NCBI GenBank assembly: GCA_021292165.1
Contig: CM037880.1
Location: forward strand, 24,206,051-24,270,050
Source: Shinisaurus crocodilurus
Taxonomy: Eukaryota > Chordata > Lepidosauria > Squamata > Shinisauridae
Length of the DNA: 64,000 nt
Direction: 5' to 3'
Shown: one piece after another, positions 21,386-33,417 of the stretch
Numbering within the stretch: the first letter of the stretch is position 1
Layout: every line of letters starts with the position of its first letter
Notes under the pieces: generated by a model
Databases searched by the model: none
What the model was told of the DNA's origin: nothing
The model's input: the letters and a program-made list of their open reading frames with translations, nothing else
Position numbers and translations under genes: made by a program

Positions 21386-24300
21386 GTCCTGTGAAGAAGA
21401 GGCAGGATCAATTGGAGCGTGACCATCCGGAACTTCTTGGGTAGAATGAAGAAGTTGACTGTACGTAGGTCCAGGATCGGTCGAAGCCCTCCACCCTTCT
21501 TTGACACCGTGAAATACCTGGAGTAAAGGCTGTCCTGCGCAAGATGTGGAGGGACCATCTGGATGGCCCCTTTTTGCAGCAAGGAAACAACTTCCTCCCG
21601 CAGCGGTAGAGATGGCTGCGTAGTGCGGATGCCAATAAAAGGTGGGAGGGAGTTGAACTCGATCCTGTACCCGTGCTGGATGATGTTCAGAACCCAGCGG
21701 TCGGTGGTAATTTTCTTCCAAGATGGTAGGAAGCGAGACAGTCAAGTGCCTAATTGAGGTTGAGACAGGTGAGTAGTTGGATTGCAAGTGTCGGTCGGTC
21801 CTTCAGAGAAGTCAAACACGCCGCTTCTAGAAGTCATCATCTCCTTTACGGGAGCCTCGGTACTGTTGCTGTTGGCATGGTCAGTGCCCAGGGCTGTTGT
21901 GGAAGAGCACGACGGTCTTGCCACAGTTGCTGAAGTTGGTATTTCATTTATTTTCATTTATATACCGCCCCATAGCCGAAGCTCTCTGAACAGGATTGGG
22001 CCTGAACAGGAGCCGACGAGGACTGATATCATGTTCAGCGGCGGCGTTTGAACGGGCATGAAGCAGGCAGCGGTGCGAGACCCATTTTCCGGGTGTTCAC
22101 TCGAACATTCTGGACGGCATCGAGGGAATCGTTGGTGTTGACATTGAACAAGCCGGTACCGTCGAAAGGCAAGCTTTCAACTTTGGTTCTCACTTCGGGT
22201 GTTAGAGTTGAGGAACTCAGCCAGGCGTGGCGACAAAGTGCAACTGCACTTATTAGCGACCTGCCATGACAATCTCCCTGATGTCTAGCCATGTGGATTT
22301 GTTGCCTGGACAGGTTCATCACCTCTGCCTGGAATACACGGGCTAAATCTCGTTTCTCATCGGGCATATAGTCAATCAGGCTCGCCATCTTCTCCCATAA
22401 GAAGAGCTGATATCTCGCCATGGTGGCCTGATAGCCCGCCACCCGAATTCCAAGGGCACTAGAAGTGTAGACGCGACATCCGTAATTATCTAGGCGTTTG
22501 CCCTCCTGGATCAGCCGGAGTGGAGTGTTGTTTTCTGGATTTCGATTGTGCCGACTCCACAGTTATTGAATTTGGAACAGGGTGCGAGAAAAGAAATTTT
22601 GCTGTATCTTCTTGCACTCTATACAATGCAGGTGCTGCGCAACAGGTGGTGCCGTCGCTGGTGTATTCCAGGACTCTTGAACGATCTCAAGCACTGTCAG
22701 TGTGATAGGGATGAACATCAGTCCCGACGTCGATTTAGAGACTATGTCAAAAAGAGGGTCTTTTGTCTTTTTCTTCAGTCGTAGTCTCTAATGCTTGAGT
22801 CATCCTTTGAACCTGGTCCTGGAATGTCCCCATGTCTTCAGATGGTGAGAGAGCTGTTGGAGAGGAGACATTCTGGTCTGGTGAGACTGAGGAAGGTGCC
22901 GCTGACATAATAGAACCAGAATCGGTAGAGTATCCTCCAGAAGAAGAGGATCTACGGGATCGAGCAACCTCCGTCACCGAAACCATAGACTGTCATTCTG
23001 TCTCAGCTTCTTGCATTGGTAAAGCTGATGAGGAGGGAGCATGTTGCATTTCTGGAGCCGTAGAAGGCAGCCGCCTGGAACTACAGCGAGGTGGAGATCA
23101 GTCCCGAGAACGGTATCAACTTGAAGTACGATCTCGATCGTCGTAGTCAGGGGATCTGCAACTATGTGAATACCCCTGACCATAATAATAGGAACACCGT
23201 GACTCCATGGAATAAACAGATCCCTTCCAGTAGAATGGAGATTAAGATCAAACACGGCGAGTGTTGGATGGCCTGTAGAATTCTTGGTCCCGATATGTTC
23301 AGACTGGCATCTCGTCATTGGAAATCTGTACCAGATTGAGAGAGACTGATCGAGTTCAAGAGACATGAGCCCATGCACTGCGAACTGAAGACAGACGAGT
23401 CAGAGGAGGCAATGACGGTGGATCTCGCTCTGCCAGCCTCGTAACCACTGGAGAGTCTATTATCTCTCCTTCTGAAACCGAAGGGAGAGGGTTTTTTGAG
23501 CCCAAAGAATCCTTTGAAGGAGGAGACCAAGACCTTCTTGCCGATTCCCTTGCGCCCTAGGGAACTGCTAAAGAGAGAGAGAAGGAGATCCCTGCCCAGC
23601 CGGGCTTTTTTGAGATTCGGCGGCCACCTGTCTTCCTGGCGGCAGTGCTCTCGAGCCCGAGAGCAAAGCCACAAGCGCCTTTGCCAACCTTCTTGCTTTT
23701 TCTTTTTCTTTGCTCCGTTTTTTAGAGGCCTCTCTCTGCGAACCTTTTTTACATGGCTCTTGGAAAGCATCGTCTCCATATATTTGTCTGACGGGCCCGC
23801 AGAAGTCACGGTGTGAGAGGGCGGCGTACTAGGCCTCACTAATTGAGTGGGTGGTTCCGCGGGAGCTTGAAGGGCCTTACTCCAGCAGGGCTTTAAGCTT
23901 GTCCGCCCAGTGCTTTCTGGCCTGCTTAGTGAAACCCTGACAGTGGTGGCAGGTTTCCACGTTATGTGCCTCCCATAAGCAGATGAGGCACAAGGAGTGC
24001 CCGTCCACCAGGGGCAATTTTGTGCCACAGCGCACACATTTTCGGAAGGCCGTTTTAGGTGGCATGACGCCAAGAGGCGAAGCCGCTCGGAAAAAAAGGG
24101 GGGAAAGAAAAGATTTCCTTGAGGTAATTTCCCTCAGCGAACTATTGCTATAAGCAAGAGAATCTCCAAAACGCTGCCATACGCGATGGCAGTCAAAGAG
24201 GAACTGAGGGAGAGGGTGGGAGCCCCCTAGAGGGCATGCATGGCGTGGGGGGAGGGGCTCCCGCCCAAATCTCCTCGGCTATAGAATCTTCCCGAAGAAG
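21386..24300 (-). mobile_element. DIRS-type retrotransposon copy 2, 3'-truncated
   Basis: Minus-strand order from 24300: a terminal region related to the right end of DIRS copy 1 (GAGGAACTGAGGGA, GAGGGGCTCCCGCCC, ending CGAAGAAG); a gag-like ORF with a double zinc-ribbon (CVRCGTKLPLVDGHSLCLIC, then CHHC); a basic/Ser-rich stretch; the conserved gag core (YMPDEKRDLARVFQAEVMN, SLISAVALCRHAW); then the start of RT (KGAIQMVPPHLAQDSLYSRY, FTVSKKGGGLRPILDLRTVN). Frameshifts occur throughout. The element stops in RT at an L2 LINE, so RNase H, recombinase and the left terminus are missing. Confidence 0.8.
21936..22010 (-). repeat. Short LINE/SINE tail inside DIRS copy 2
   Basis: TTTATATACCGCCCCATAGC CGAAGCTCTC is the same tail found at 49310-49355 (TATATACCGCCCAATAGCCG). 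It interrupts the gag region of DIRS copy 2. Confidence 0.65.
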
Positions 24301-25284
24301 AACTATATAAGTCTAATAACCCTAATCTATGGTTTGACGATGAATGTAGACAAATAAAAAAGGAGATACAAAGGCAGCATAAGATCCTTAGGGGTTCAAA
24401 TACTATCCCACTTCCTAGCTCCTTCATCAAATTGCAGAAGCTTTATAGGAAGCTAATACAAAAGAAGAGGCATACCTATTTTTTAAAACAATGGGCAGAG
24501 TTGGAACTGACTTTGACACACAATGACAAACCAAAATTTTGGTGTATTATTTCCTCTTTACGATCTTTAGAAAATCCTCATAAGGACAACATGATTTCCA
24601 CACATGAGTGGGAGAGGTACTTCCGCTATATTTTCTACGATGCAGCAGTAAGATCTGCAGCAACAATAAAGGATGGCTTGATTTTGCCAGATTGGCCTCC
24701 CGTTTCCTGTAGTGAGGTGGCATCCCTAAAAGAGACTTTAAAAAGGAAAGGCACCTGGCACCAATGGGATCCCTCCTGATCTTTTAATAGAGCAAGCTGA
24801 TTGGTGGATTCCTGCATTAGCCACTTTGTTTACAACCATTGATAGAACTGGAAAATTCCCTGACGACTGGTTAACAGCTATAGTGGTCCCAATACACAAG
24901 AAAGCTTCTAGATCCGACCCTAAAAATTATCAACCAATTTGTCTTTTGGATGTGGTCAGCAAGCTATACGCAAGACACCTCCTGGATAAACTTGAAACTT
25001 GGGTGATCTCTGAACAGCTTCTGATCGAGGAACAGGCAGGTTTCTGTCATGGCAAATCAACAATTGATCAATGTTTTATTTTAAGCCATCTCTTGTTGAA
25101 ATACACTCTCCCACCTTTTCACTCCCTTTTTGTGGCCTTTGTGGATTTTAGGGCAGCCTTTAACTCCATATCTCGTATACGTCTATGGTATAAGTTGGCT
25201 TCCTTGAATATTGATCACAGGTTACTTATGCGAATTCAGGGGTTGTACAACTCCTCTAGTTTACGCATTAGAACATCTGTCAAG
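24301..25284 (+). mobile_element. LINE-V copy 1, 5' half
   Basis: The plus strand encodes WFDDECRQIKKEIQRQHK and IISSLRSLENPHKDNMI, then RT text (GKFPDDWLTAIVVPIHKKA, KNYQPICLLDVVSKLYARHL, EQAGFCHGKSTIDQCF, FVDFRAAFNSISRIRLW). It is interrupted by a CR1 at 25285. It resumes at 33827 with GGLSDPIPVNKGVRQGCLLA. It is an apurinic-endonuclease-type or related LINE distinct from L1, L2 and CR1; the clade (Vingi/Ingi-like or R4-like) is unresolved. Confidence 0.8.
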
Positions 25285-27334
25285 GGTAGAAATCATAGAA
25301 ATCATAGAAAAGTAGAGTTGGAAGGGGCCTACAAGGCCATCGAGTCCAACCCCCTGCTCAATGCAGGAATCTAGGTCAAAGCATCTCTGACAGATGTCTG
25401 TCCAGCTGCACCTTGAATGCCTCCAGAGTGGGAGAGCCCACAACCTCCCTAGGTAGTTGATTCCATTGTCTTATTGCTCTGACAGTCATGAAATTTTTCC
25501 TGATGTTTAGGTGGAATCTAGGTTCCTGTAACTTGAGCCCATTATTCCGTGTCCTGCAAACTGGGATGACCGAGAAGAGATCTTTGCCCTCCTCTGTGTG
25601 ACATCCCTTCAAATACTGGAAGAGTGCGATCATATCTCCCCTCAGTCTCCTCTTCTGAAGGCTAAACATGCCCAGTTCTTTCAGTCTCTCCTCATAGGGC
25701 CTTGTTTCCAGTCCCTTTATCATCCTTGTTGCCCTCCTCTGAACCCTCTCCAGTTTGTCTATGTCCTTCTTAAAGTGAGGTGCCCAGAACTGGACGCAGT
25801 ACTCAAGAGGAGGCCTAACCAGTGCCGAGTAAAGGGGAATTATCACTTCCCGCGATTTAGAAGCTGTACTTCTATTAATACAGCCCAAAATTGCATTTGC
25901 CTTCTTTGCAGCCACATCGCATTGCTGGCTCATATTCAGTTTGTGATCTACCACAATTCCAAGATCCTTCTCACTTGTAGTATTGTTGAGCCAAGTGTCC
26001 CCCATTCTGTAACTCTGCATTTGGTTTCCTCTCCCTAGGTGCAGCACTTGGCATTTATCCCTATTAAATTTCATTCTGTTGTTTTCGGCCCAGCGCTCCA
26101 GCCTATCGAGGTCACTTTGAATTTTGTTTCTGTCTTCCAGAGTATTAGCCGTTCCACCCAACTTTGTGTCATCTGCAAATTTGATAAGCATTCCCTGTAC
26201 CTCCTGATCCAAGTCATTAATAAAAATGTTGAAGAGCACCGGGCCCAGGACCGAGCCCTGTGGTACCCCGCTCGTTACCTCTCCCCAGTTTGAGAAGGAA
26301 CCATTGATAAGCACTCTTTGAGTCTGATTCTGTAGCCAATTGTGGATCCACCTGATAGTTGTTCCATCTAGCCCACTCTTAGCTAGCTTACTAATCAGGA
26401 TATCATGAGGCACTTTGTCGAAAGCTTTGCTGAAGTCCAGATATATAATGTCCACAGCATTCCCACAGTCCACAAGGGAGGTTACCCGATCAAAAAATGA
26501 GATCAGATTAGTCTGACAGGATTTGTTCTTGACAAATCCATGCTGGCTTCTAGTAATCACTGCATTGTTTTCAAGGTGCTTGCAGACTGACTTCTTTATA
26601 ATCTGCTCAAAAATCTTCCCGGGGATTGATGTCAGACTGACTGGCCTATAGTTCCCAGGTTCCTCCTTCTTGCCCTTTTTGAAGATGGGAACAATATTTG
26701 CCCTCCTCCAGTCGTCTGGCACTTCACCTGTCCTCCATGATTTCTCAAAGATAATAGACAGTGGTTCTGAGAGTTCTTCTGCCAGTTCCTTTATTACTCT
26801 AGGATGCAGCTCATCAGGCCCTGGAGATTTAAACTCGTTCAGAGTAATCAGGTGCTCCTTGACCATTTGCCTATCAATCTCAAGCTGCAATCCTGCCCCT
26901 TCAGTCTGCACTTCAGGTTTGCCAGGGGGGTCATAGACCCTCTTTTGGGAGAAGACCGAGCCGAAGTAGGAATTGAACACTTCTGCCTTTTCTTTGTCTT
27001 CTGTTATCAATTTGCCATCCTCATTGCGTAGTTGAACCACCAGTTCTTTCTTCTGTCTTTTACTGTGCATGTATCTGAAGAAAGCTTTTTTGTTGCTTTT
27101 AGCATTCCTCGCTAACCTTAGCTCATTCTCAGCTTTAGCCTTCCTGACACTATTCCTGCAGTTCTGTGCTACCTGCCTGTACTCTTCACTTGTAGCCTGT
27201 CCTTCCTTCCACTTCCTATACGTGTCCTTTTTTGTTTTCAGGTCATCTTTGAGTTTATTGTGAAGCCACATTGGCTTCTTCTGTTGCCCTCTGCCTTTTT
27301 TCCTTTTGGGAATTGTTTGCAATTGTGCCTTTAA
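25285..27334 (-). mobile_element. CR1 LINE, reverse transcriptase and 3' end
   Basis: From 27334 down to 25376 the minus strand is open for about 650 codons. Motifs in order: WLHNKLKDDLKTKKDTYRKW, VFNSYFGSVFSQ, VPDDWRRANIVPIFKKG, NYRPVSLTSIPGKIFE, YLDFSKAFDKVPHDIL, SGVPQGSVLGPVLFNIFIND, KFADDTKLGG (FADD box) and the C-terminal WNQLPREVV..PTLEAFK. The 3' end has the CR1 hallmark TGATTTCTATGATTTC-type terminal repeats (25285-25308). It is interrupted upstream by DIRS copy 1. The intact frame suggests a young copy. Confidence 0.92.
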
Positions 27335-27388
27335 AAGGACAGGTTGCTTACCTGTAACTGTAGTTCTTCGAGTGGTCATCTGTGCAGT

Positions 27389-27540
27389 CACACATATGGG
27401 CTCTGCGCCTGCGCTGAGACCGTTCCGGAAAATTCTAAAGCTGAGGTAGACTGGGCGGGAGCCCCTCCCCCTCGCGCGTGCTCCTTAGCGCGGCTCCCGC
27501 CCATTCCCTCAGTTCCTCTGAGACCGCCTATTGCGGCCCC
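27389..27540. repeat. DIRS copy 1 left inverted terminal repeat
   Basis: ACACATATGGGCTCTGCGCC ... CAGTTCCTC is the near-perfect reverse complement of 33418-33563. It is GC-rich (CCCCTCGCGCGTGCTCC), matching the opposite end. The outermost 54 bp (27335-27388) differ from the other end, as in DIRS elements with unequal termini. Confidence 0.9.
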
Positions 27541-27589
27541 ATGAACCGAGAGATACTCACTGTTGGTATTGACATTCCCTTTTATAGTA

Positions 27590-27620
27590 ATACCAAAAAA
27601 AAAAAAAAAAAAAAAAAAAA
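27590..27620. repeat. Poly-A run
   Basis: About 27 consecutive A residues (27594-27620) inside the 3' region of DIRS copy 1, making spurious poly-Phe frames on the minus strand. Confidence 0.9.
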
Positions 27621-27727
27621 CCATTATCATTTAGAAATGACATGAATTGGAGCAATACACACCCAGTCTCCACTGGCAGGTCCATTGAAATCGATAATGA
27701 CGCCAAGCGGGGATGGATGGGTGGGTT

Positions 27728-27820
27728 GTGTGACTGCACAGATGACCACTCGAAGAACTACAGTTACAGGTAAGCAACCTGTCCTTCTTCTTCGTGGTCT
27801 CTGTGCATCACACATATGGG
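27728..27820. repeat. DIRS internal complementary region
   Basis: 27728-27786 is the reverse complement of the left outer end (27335-27393). 27784-27820 is the reverse complement of the right outer end (about 33552-33588). They are joined at a shared CTT. This is the circle-junction sequence predicted for DIRS replication, placed close to the 3' end of the coding strand. Confidence 0.9.
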
Positions 27821-27914
27821 CAGAGTAACAAGCTGATCCACCCGGTGGTGGGATGGCGGCATTGGTCACTGCAATACCAATGATAGAACCACCCTTCCAA
27901 AGGTGTTCACAGCC

Positions 27915-28160
27915 CGAGCTCAAATATCAAGTCTGCAATGCTTGATGAATGTCGATGGAGCGGCCCTGGTTGCTGCTCTATAGAGCTTTGGCCTTTCCCA
28001 AACACTACGGATGTTGACTGTGTTCGGGTAGAATGTGCCCTTACTGGGCCTGGCAACTGCTTGCATGAAAGCTGGTATACCAATGTAATAACTTCTATCT
28101 ATTTGGCAAATTTCTGCCTTGAAACAGAAAGACTTGGGGATTTGCCACCATAACATACAA
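27915..28160 (-). pseudogene. DIRS tyrosine recombinase C-terminal fragment
   Basis: The minus strand reads YIGIPAFMQAVARPSKGT, VWERPKLYRAATRAAPSTFI and KHCRLDI. Family knowledge: this resembles the DIRS recombinase end AA.W.SPSTFI.HYRLD, where the Tyr is the nucleophile. Here the position is Cys (TGC at the KHC). Upstream parts of the domain are degraded. Confidence 0.65.
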
Positions 28161-29183
28161 ATGGTTGATTGGTTTGTCGAAAAGAAGCTGTTCGCTCTTT
28201 ATAAAATGCTAGGGCATGTCGGACATTCAGTGTATGCATTTTCTGCTCTATGTCAGAAGACGGGTTTTGGAAAAAACGCTGGCAACACTATGTCCTGCCC
28301 TGTATGAAAAGTCTGAAACCACTTTCGGTAGTAAATTGAGATCTGGACGGATGACTATTATGTCCTTATGAAACACCATATAAGGTGAGTCTACTGTGAG
28401 TGCACAGAGTTCGCCAGATCTTCTTGTCTTTCATGTGAGAAACCTGTGATCAATAGTCGCTAGTGGTTCAAAAGTCTTCTGAGTCAGTGCACGCCGCATC
28501 AGAGGCAGATTCCAGCCTGGCACCAAATTCCTGATTGGAGGAATGATGTTCTTCAAGCCTTTCAAAATTAAGGTTTCGCCAACGGATGTGTGAAGATTGA
28601 CCCCGAGGTAACATAAGGCTTAATGGCTGAAATTGCTGCCAAGTATACCCTTATGGAGGATGATTTTAAACCTCACACCATCAGAGCATGCAAATATTCT
28701 AGTACAGTTTGTACTGTGCAGGATTTAAGATTTTGTTTACATTTCCTAGCATAAGATGCTCTTGTGTACGGCTTGTAGGCAGCTTGCAGGACAGTTTGTA
28801 ACGGTGACGGTAAGTCTTGGGCTAGAATAATCGAATCTGCCATGCCATTAATGCTAGGCTATCCAAATCTGGGTGCTGGATGTTGCTTTGAGCTTGAGTT
28901 AGCAGTGTTGGCACTATCGGGAGCAACTGGTATTCTCCTTCGGAAAGGTGCAGGAGCTGGGGGAACCATGGTTGCCGTGGCCACCACAGTGTTACAAGAA
29001 TGCAGTCTGCTCTGTCCCTCCAGATTTTTGAGATGACTCACATCAACAGAGGAAGAGGTGGAAACATGTAATACAGATGACCCGCCCATTTCATCATGAA
29101 GGCATCTGTGATGAGATTGGGATCCGATGTTGCCCTGCTGCAAAAAAGATGGTAGGCCATGTTTTTGGAAGTGACAAAAAGAT

Positions 29184-30130
29184 CTACTTTCGGTTGACCC
29201 CAGATTGAGAAAATTCAACTGCGAATCTCTGCATCCAGAGCCACTCGTGTGACTGCATGGAGACTCTGCTTAGAGTATCTGCTAGTGTGTTGTTTTTTCC
29301 TGCGATGCGAAGCACCATGAGAGACATGGGTCTTGGAATTGTCCAGTTGAAAATTCTGAGGGTCAGCCTTGTGAGTTGCATCGACCTCGTTCCACCCTCT
29401 TTGTTGAGGTAGGCTACAATGGTCATGTTTTCTGAGACAACCTGGATGTGTTGGCTGTGAAGAAGAGACTCTAGTGCCTTCATGGCATTCCACTCTGCCA
29501 TCAACTCCAACATACTGATGTGCATCTTGCACTCAACAGAGTTACACGTGTCTTAAGCTACGTGGCCTGCACAATGCGCTCCACATTTCAGGAGGGAGGC
29601 GTCTGTTGTCAGAACCCTCGGAGTCAGTGGATGAAAAGGCACTCCTTTGATGAGAACGCTCTTGCTCATCCGCCACAACAAAGATGTTTCGGTGTTCCGT
29701 GGAATGGTGAGGTGAGTGGAAGGTGCCTGTCTTTGCAGGTCAAAGGAGCGGATAAGCCAGTTTTGAAGAGTTCTCATGTGAAGGTGGGCATAATGCATTA
29801 CTTGCACAGTTGATGCCATATGGCCGAGAAGACGTTGGATCAACCTTACTGAGGGCAAAGGAGCTCGGTACAGGCATTCCGAGATGGTAAGTATTTTGTC
29901 TACTCTGTCTTGAGGTAGAAATGCCCAGCCATCCTTTGGATTGAGAACTGTTCCTATGAAATTCAGTTCCTTTGCAGGATCGAGGACTGACTTTTTGATG
30001 TTTAGACATAAGCCGAGATCATCGAGCATGGACAAGGTTGTCTGAAGTACAGACTGAAGACGTAGTCTGGATGAATAGACGACCAGCCAGTCGTCGTGTC
30101 CTGTGTATTTGTCAAGGCCAATGTAGTCGC
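29184..30130 (-). pseudogene. DIRS reverse transcriptase / RNase H remnant
   Basis: The minus strand reads TGHDDWLVVYSS (DDW box region), LDDLGLCLNIKKSVLDP, LNFIGTVLNPKDGWAFLPQD and LIQRLLGHMAS. RNase H-like text follows: VLTTDASLLKCGAHCAG, then in another frame MHISMLELMAEWNAMKALES, MTIVAYLNKEGGTRS and RIAGKNNTLADTLSRV. Frames change at least once. The RT fingers and palm expected between gag and DDW are missing. Confidence 0.75.
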
Positions 30131-30325
30131 CAAGTCCTCTAAAATTCGAGAGGAGTCAAGAAACTCCGTTTCACGGAAGACTTGGCTTTCTTAGGGCCTT
30201 GGTAATGAAACTGCGGGAAGCATTCCTTAGTCCTGCAGACTGACTATCATGTGAACATGCATCTTGTCCTCCCATTTAAAAAGAGGTTGAAAAGGAGCTG
30301 TGGAAGATGTGAACCTATTCCACTG

Positions 30326-30935
30326 TCACGGCTTGTACTGCCTATGCCTTGGCAGTGTACTGAAACTCATCTTCTGGGCATTGACCCTAGCCTTTTGGAC
30401 TGCGTCCAAAGAATCATCCATATTCTCATGGAATAGACCTTCCTCATCAAACAGGTCTTCTATGTGAGCTTTAACATTTGATGTTAGCCATACATGACGT
30501 CCAAGTGAGATGGTACTAATCAGAGACCTGACATGGCAATCAGTTTGGTGTCTGGCGTTATTCATCTGCAGGGTTGCCATACTGATGACCTCCGCTTGTA
30601 GTACCCTTGCCAAGTCTCTCTTTTCCTCTGGGAGGTAATCACAGATGTTCCCTAACTTTCCAGTTAGGGATAACTGATACTTCACCATAATTGCCTGGTA
30701 GTTGCTACCGTTAGTAGAATAGATGTTGCTGTACACTGGGTCTTCTATCTCAGGTGTCTCGACATTAGTTTCTATGCCTAAGGCTGCCATCATCTTCATC
30801 ACATGGTCTGCAAATGTATCTAGGTCTTCAGTTGGTAAAGTGGACAGTTTATATTCCACCTGCAAATCAGGAGAAGAGCCTAGTAATTTGTACACTGCAG
30901 AAACTGAGTCAGAATAAGGCAGGTTCTCATCAATG
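30326..30935 (-). pseudogene. DIRS gag-like core
   Basis: An open minus-strand stretch contains YSDSVSAVYKLLGSSPDLQV, YKLSTLPTEDLDTFADHVMK, YQAIMVKYQLSLTGKLGNIC, YLPEEKRDLARVLQAEVI and SLISTISLGRHVWL. It aligns by eye with the gag core of DIRS copy 2 (DEKRDLARVFQAEV, SLISAVALCRHAW, and the shared DSLDAVQ..RVN.RKM ending), so both belong to one family. It is N-terminally extended by the minisatellite. Confidence 0.75.
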
Positions 30936-32535
30936 TCGAGAGCGATGTTCGATGTAGACAGAGACCGCTGGATGTCAAGAGCGAAGTTGTTGACAATCTG
31001 GTCTCCTCGATGTCGAGAGCGATGCTCAATGTCGACAGAGGCCGCTTGATGTCGAGAGCGATGTTTGATGTTGATGGGTTCTCTTTGATGTCGAGAGTGA
31101 TGCTCGATGTCGAGATTGATGCTCGATGTCGATGGAGCCCGCTCGATGTCAAGAGCGATGTTCGATGTCGACAGAGTCCCGCTCGATGTCAAGAGCGATG
31201 TTCGATGTCGACAGAGCCCTCTCGATGTCAAAGCGATGTTCGATGTCGACAGGCTGTGCTCGATGTCAAGAGCAATGTTCGATGTCGACAGAGCCTCTCG
31301 ATGTCAAGAGCAAAGTCAACAGGCTTTCCTTGATGTCAGGAGCAACGTTCGATGTCAACAGAGCCTCTCGATGTCGAGAGTGATGTTCGATGTCGACAGG
31401 CTCTCCTCGATGTCGAGAGCAATGTTCGATGTTGACAGAGTCCACTCGATGGCGATGTTCGATGTCGACAGAGCCCGCTCGATGTCAGAGCGATGTCGAC
31501 AGGTTCTCCTCGATGTCAAGAGCCACGTTCGATGTCGACAGAGCCCTCACGATGTTGAGAGCGATGTTCGATGTCGACAGGCTGTGCTCGATGTCAAGAA
31601 CAATGTTCGATGTCGACAGAGCCTCTCGATGTCAAGAGCACTGTTGACAGGCTCTCCTCGATGTCAAGAACAATGTTCGATGTCGACAGAGCCTCTCGAT
31701 GTCAAGAGCAATGTCGACAGGCTGTGCTCGATGTCAAGAGCAATGTTCGATGTCGACAGAGCCACTCGATGTCAAGAGCACTGTTGACAGGCTCTCCTCG
31801 ATGTCAAGAACAATGTTCGATGTCGACAGAGCCTCTCGATGTCAAGAGCAATGTCGACAGGCTGTGCTCGATGTCAAGAGCAATGTTCGATGTCGACAGA
31901 GCCTCTCGATGTCAAGAGCGATGTTCGATGTCGACAGGCTCTCCTCGATGTCGAGAGCAATGTTCGATGTCGACAGAGTCCGCTCGATGTCAAGAGCGAT
32001 GTCGACAGATTCTCCTCGATGTTGAGAGCCTTGTTTGATGTCGACAGAGCCCTCTCGATGTCGAGAGCTATGTCGACAGGTTCTCCTCGATGTCGAGAGT
32101 GCCGCTCGATGTTGACAGAGCCCTCTCAATGTTGAGAGTGGTGTTCAATGTCGAGAGAGCCTGCTCCATGTCGAGAGTGAGATGTTTGATGTCGACAGAG
32201 CCTGCTCGATGTCGAGAGCGATGTTTGATGTCGACAGGCTCTCCTCGATGTCGAGAGCGATGTTTGATGTCGACAGGCTCTCCTCGATGTCGAGAGCAAT
32301 GTTCGATGTCAACAGAGCCCTCTTGATGTCAAGAGCGATGTCGACAGATTCGCCTCGATGTCGAGAGCCTTGTTCGATGTCGACAGAGCCCCCTCGATGT
32401 CGAGAGTGATGTCGACAGGTTCTCCTCGATGTCGAGAGTGCGCCGCTCGATGTCGACAGAGCCTTCTCGATGTCGAGAGCGGTGTTCGATGTCGACAGAG
32501 ACCACTCGATGTCAAGATCGGTGTTCGATGCCGAG
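30935..32535. repeat. Minisatellite in DIRS gag (39-bp unit, 140-bp higher-order period)
   Basis: The basic unit is about 39 bp (GATGTCRAGAGCGATGTTCG then ATGTCGACAGAGCCCGCTC), with shorter 24-32-bp variants. On the minus strand a full unit encodes 13 residues, RALSTSNIALDIE-like, continuous with gag at the proximal end; short variants shift the frame further out. A 140-bp block at 31641-31780 is repeated at 31781-31920. GTCGAC occurs in most units. Confidence 0.92.
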
Positions 32536-33417
32536 CGGCTGGAGGAAGAACGTTTTCTCCATGGATGGAGTATACGTCTCCTCTAATGTTGGAGCTGCAG
32601 TAAGCTCTGTAGCCACGAGTACAGGTGAATCCATAATTTCTCCATCGGAGAGTGAGGCTACTTGCACTCCTGACACCGAGGCACGCTTTGCAGGCGTGGA
32701 TGTAGAGAGCTCGTCTCTTCTCGGTGTCGAAGACTCGATCTGTGTCGGGATCGAAACCAGGCGTTTTACCTTGGTGGTCGACGTCAAAGCCGTGAAACTC
32801 ACAGTCGATAGGACTGGAGTGACAGGCTTATAGAGAGAGACTTTCAGTCCTTAGATTTTTTCTTGGACACAGTCTCTTTCTTTTGCTCTTCCTTAGAGCA
32901 TTTGTGGGCTTTTTTGTCCTTTCTCTTAAGTGGGGATTCCACATTCCGAGTTGCCGCCACTGTAGTATGAGACGTCGCTGATCTTGGCTTGAATGCCGTG
33001 GCCTTGAATGCCATATAGAGGGACACACCACGGATAAAGTTTGCTGCCAGGGAGCCATTTTGAGCTTTAAAGCTCGGTGTTTTCACATCGGCCTAATGAA
33101 TGCCTTACAGTGGTGGCATATTTCTACTACATGCCCCCACTCTCAAACATAACAGGCACAAAGAGTGGCCAGCAGCCGGAGGTAATTTAATCCCACAATA
33201 GAGGCACTTTTGAAAAGGTGCCTAAAACAGCCGTTCCTCAGAAGAGGAGAATTTCATTTTTTAAAAAAAATTATTTATTTTAATTTCATTTGGGGGGGGG
33301 GGATTTCCGATGAAAGGAGGAAGAGAAAAAAGGTTTATGAGGAAAAAATTTTTGAAAAGACAATTTTAAAGTACTCAGCTGAGTTGTAGTTTTTTAGAAC
33401 CACCTCCGGAGACGACT
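32536..33417 (-). pseudogene. DIRS gag N-terminal region
   Basis: The minus strand reads a basic segment (KRKDKKAHKCSKEEQKK) and an N-terminal zinc-ribbon-like array with CHHCKAF, matching CHHC...F in DIRS copy 2 (24065-23877). Ser/Thr-rich linker (SIPTQIESSTPRRDELSTST) precedes the minisatellite. Several frames are involved. Confidence 0.6.

Noticed and set aside
25376..27391. A 671-codon ORF that could be taken for a host gene
   Set aside because: It is CR1 reverse transcriptase, with its first ~20 codons reading into the DIRS end. It is a mobile element, not a host gene.
30935..32535. Regularly spaced repeats that resemble a CRISPR array, with long plus-strand ORFs (for example 31107-31787)
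   Set aside because: Units are contiguous, variable in length and lack unique spacers. They lie inside a DIRS gag region of a vertebrate genome, and the plus-strand frames are open only because of the repeat composition.
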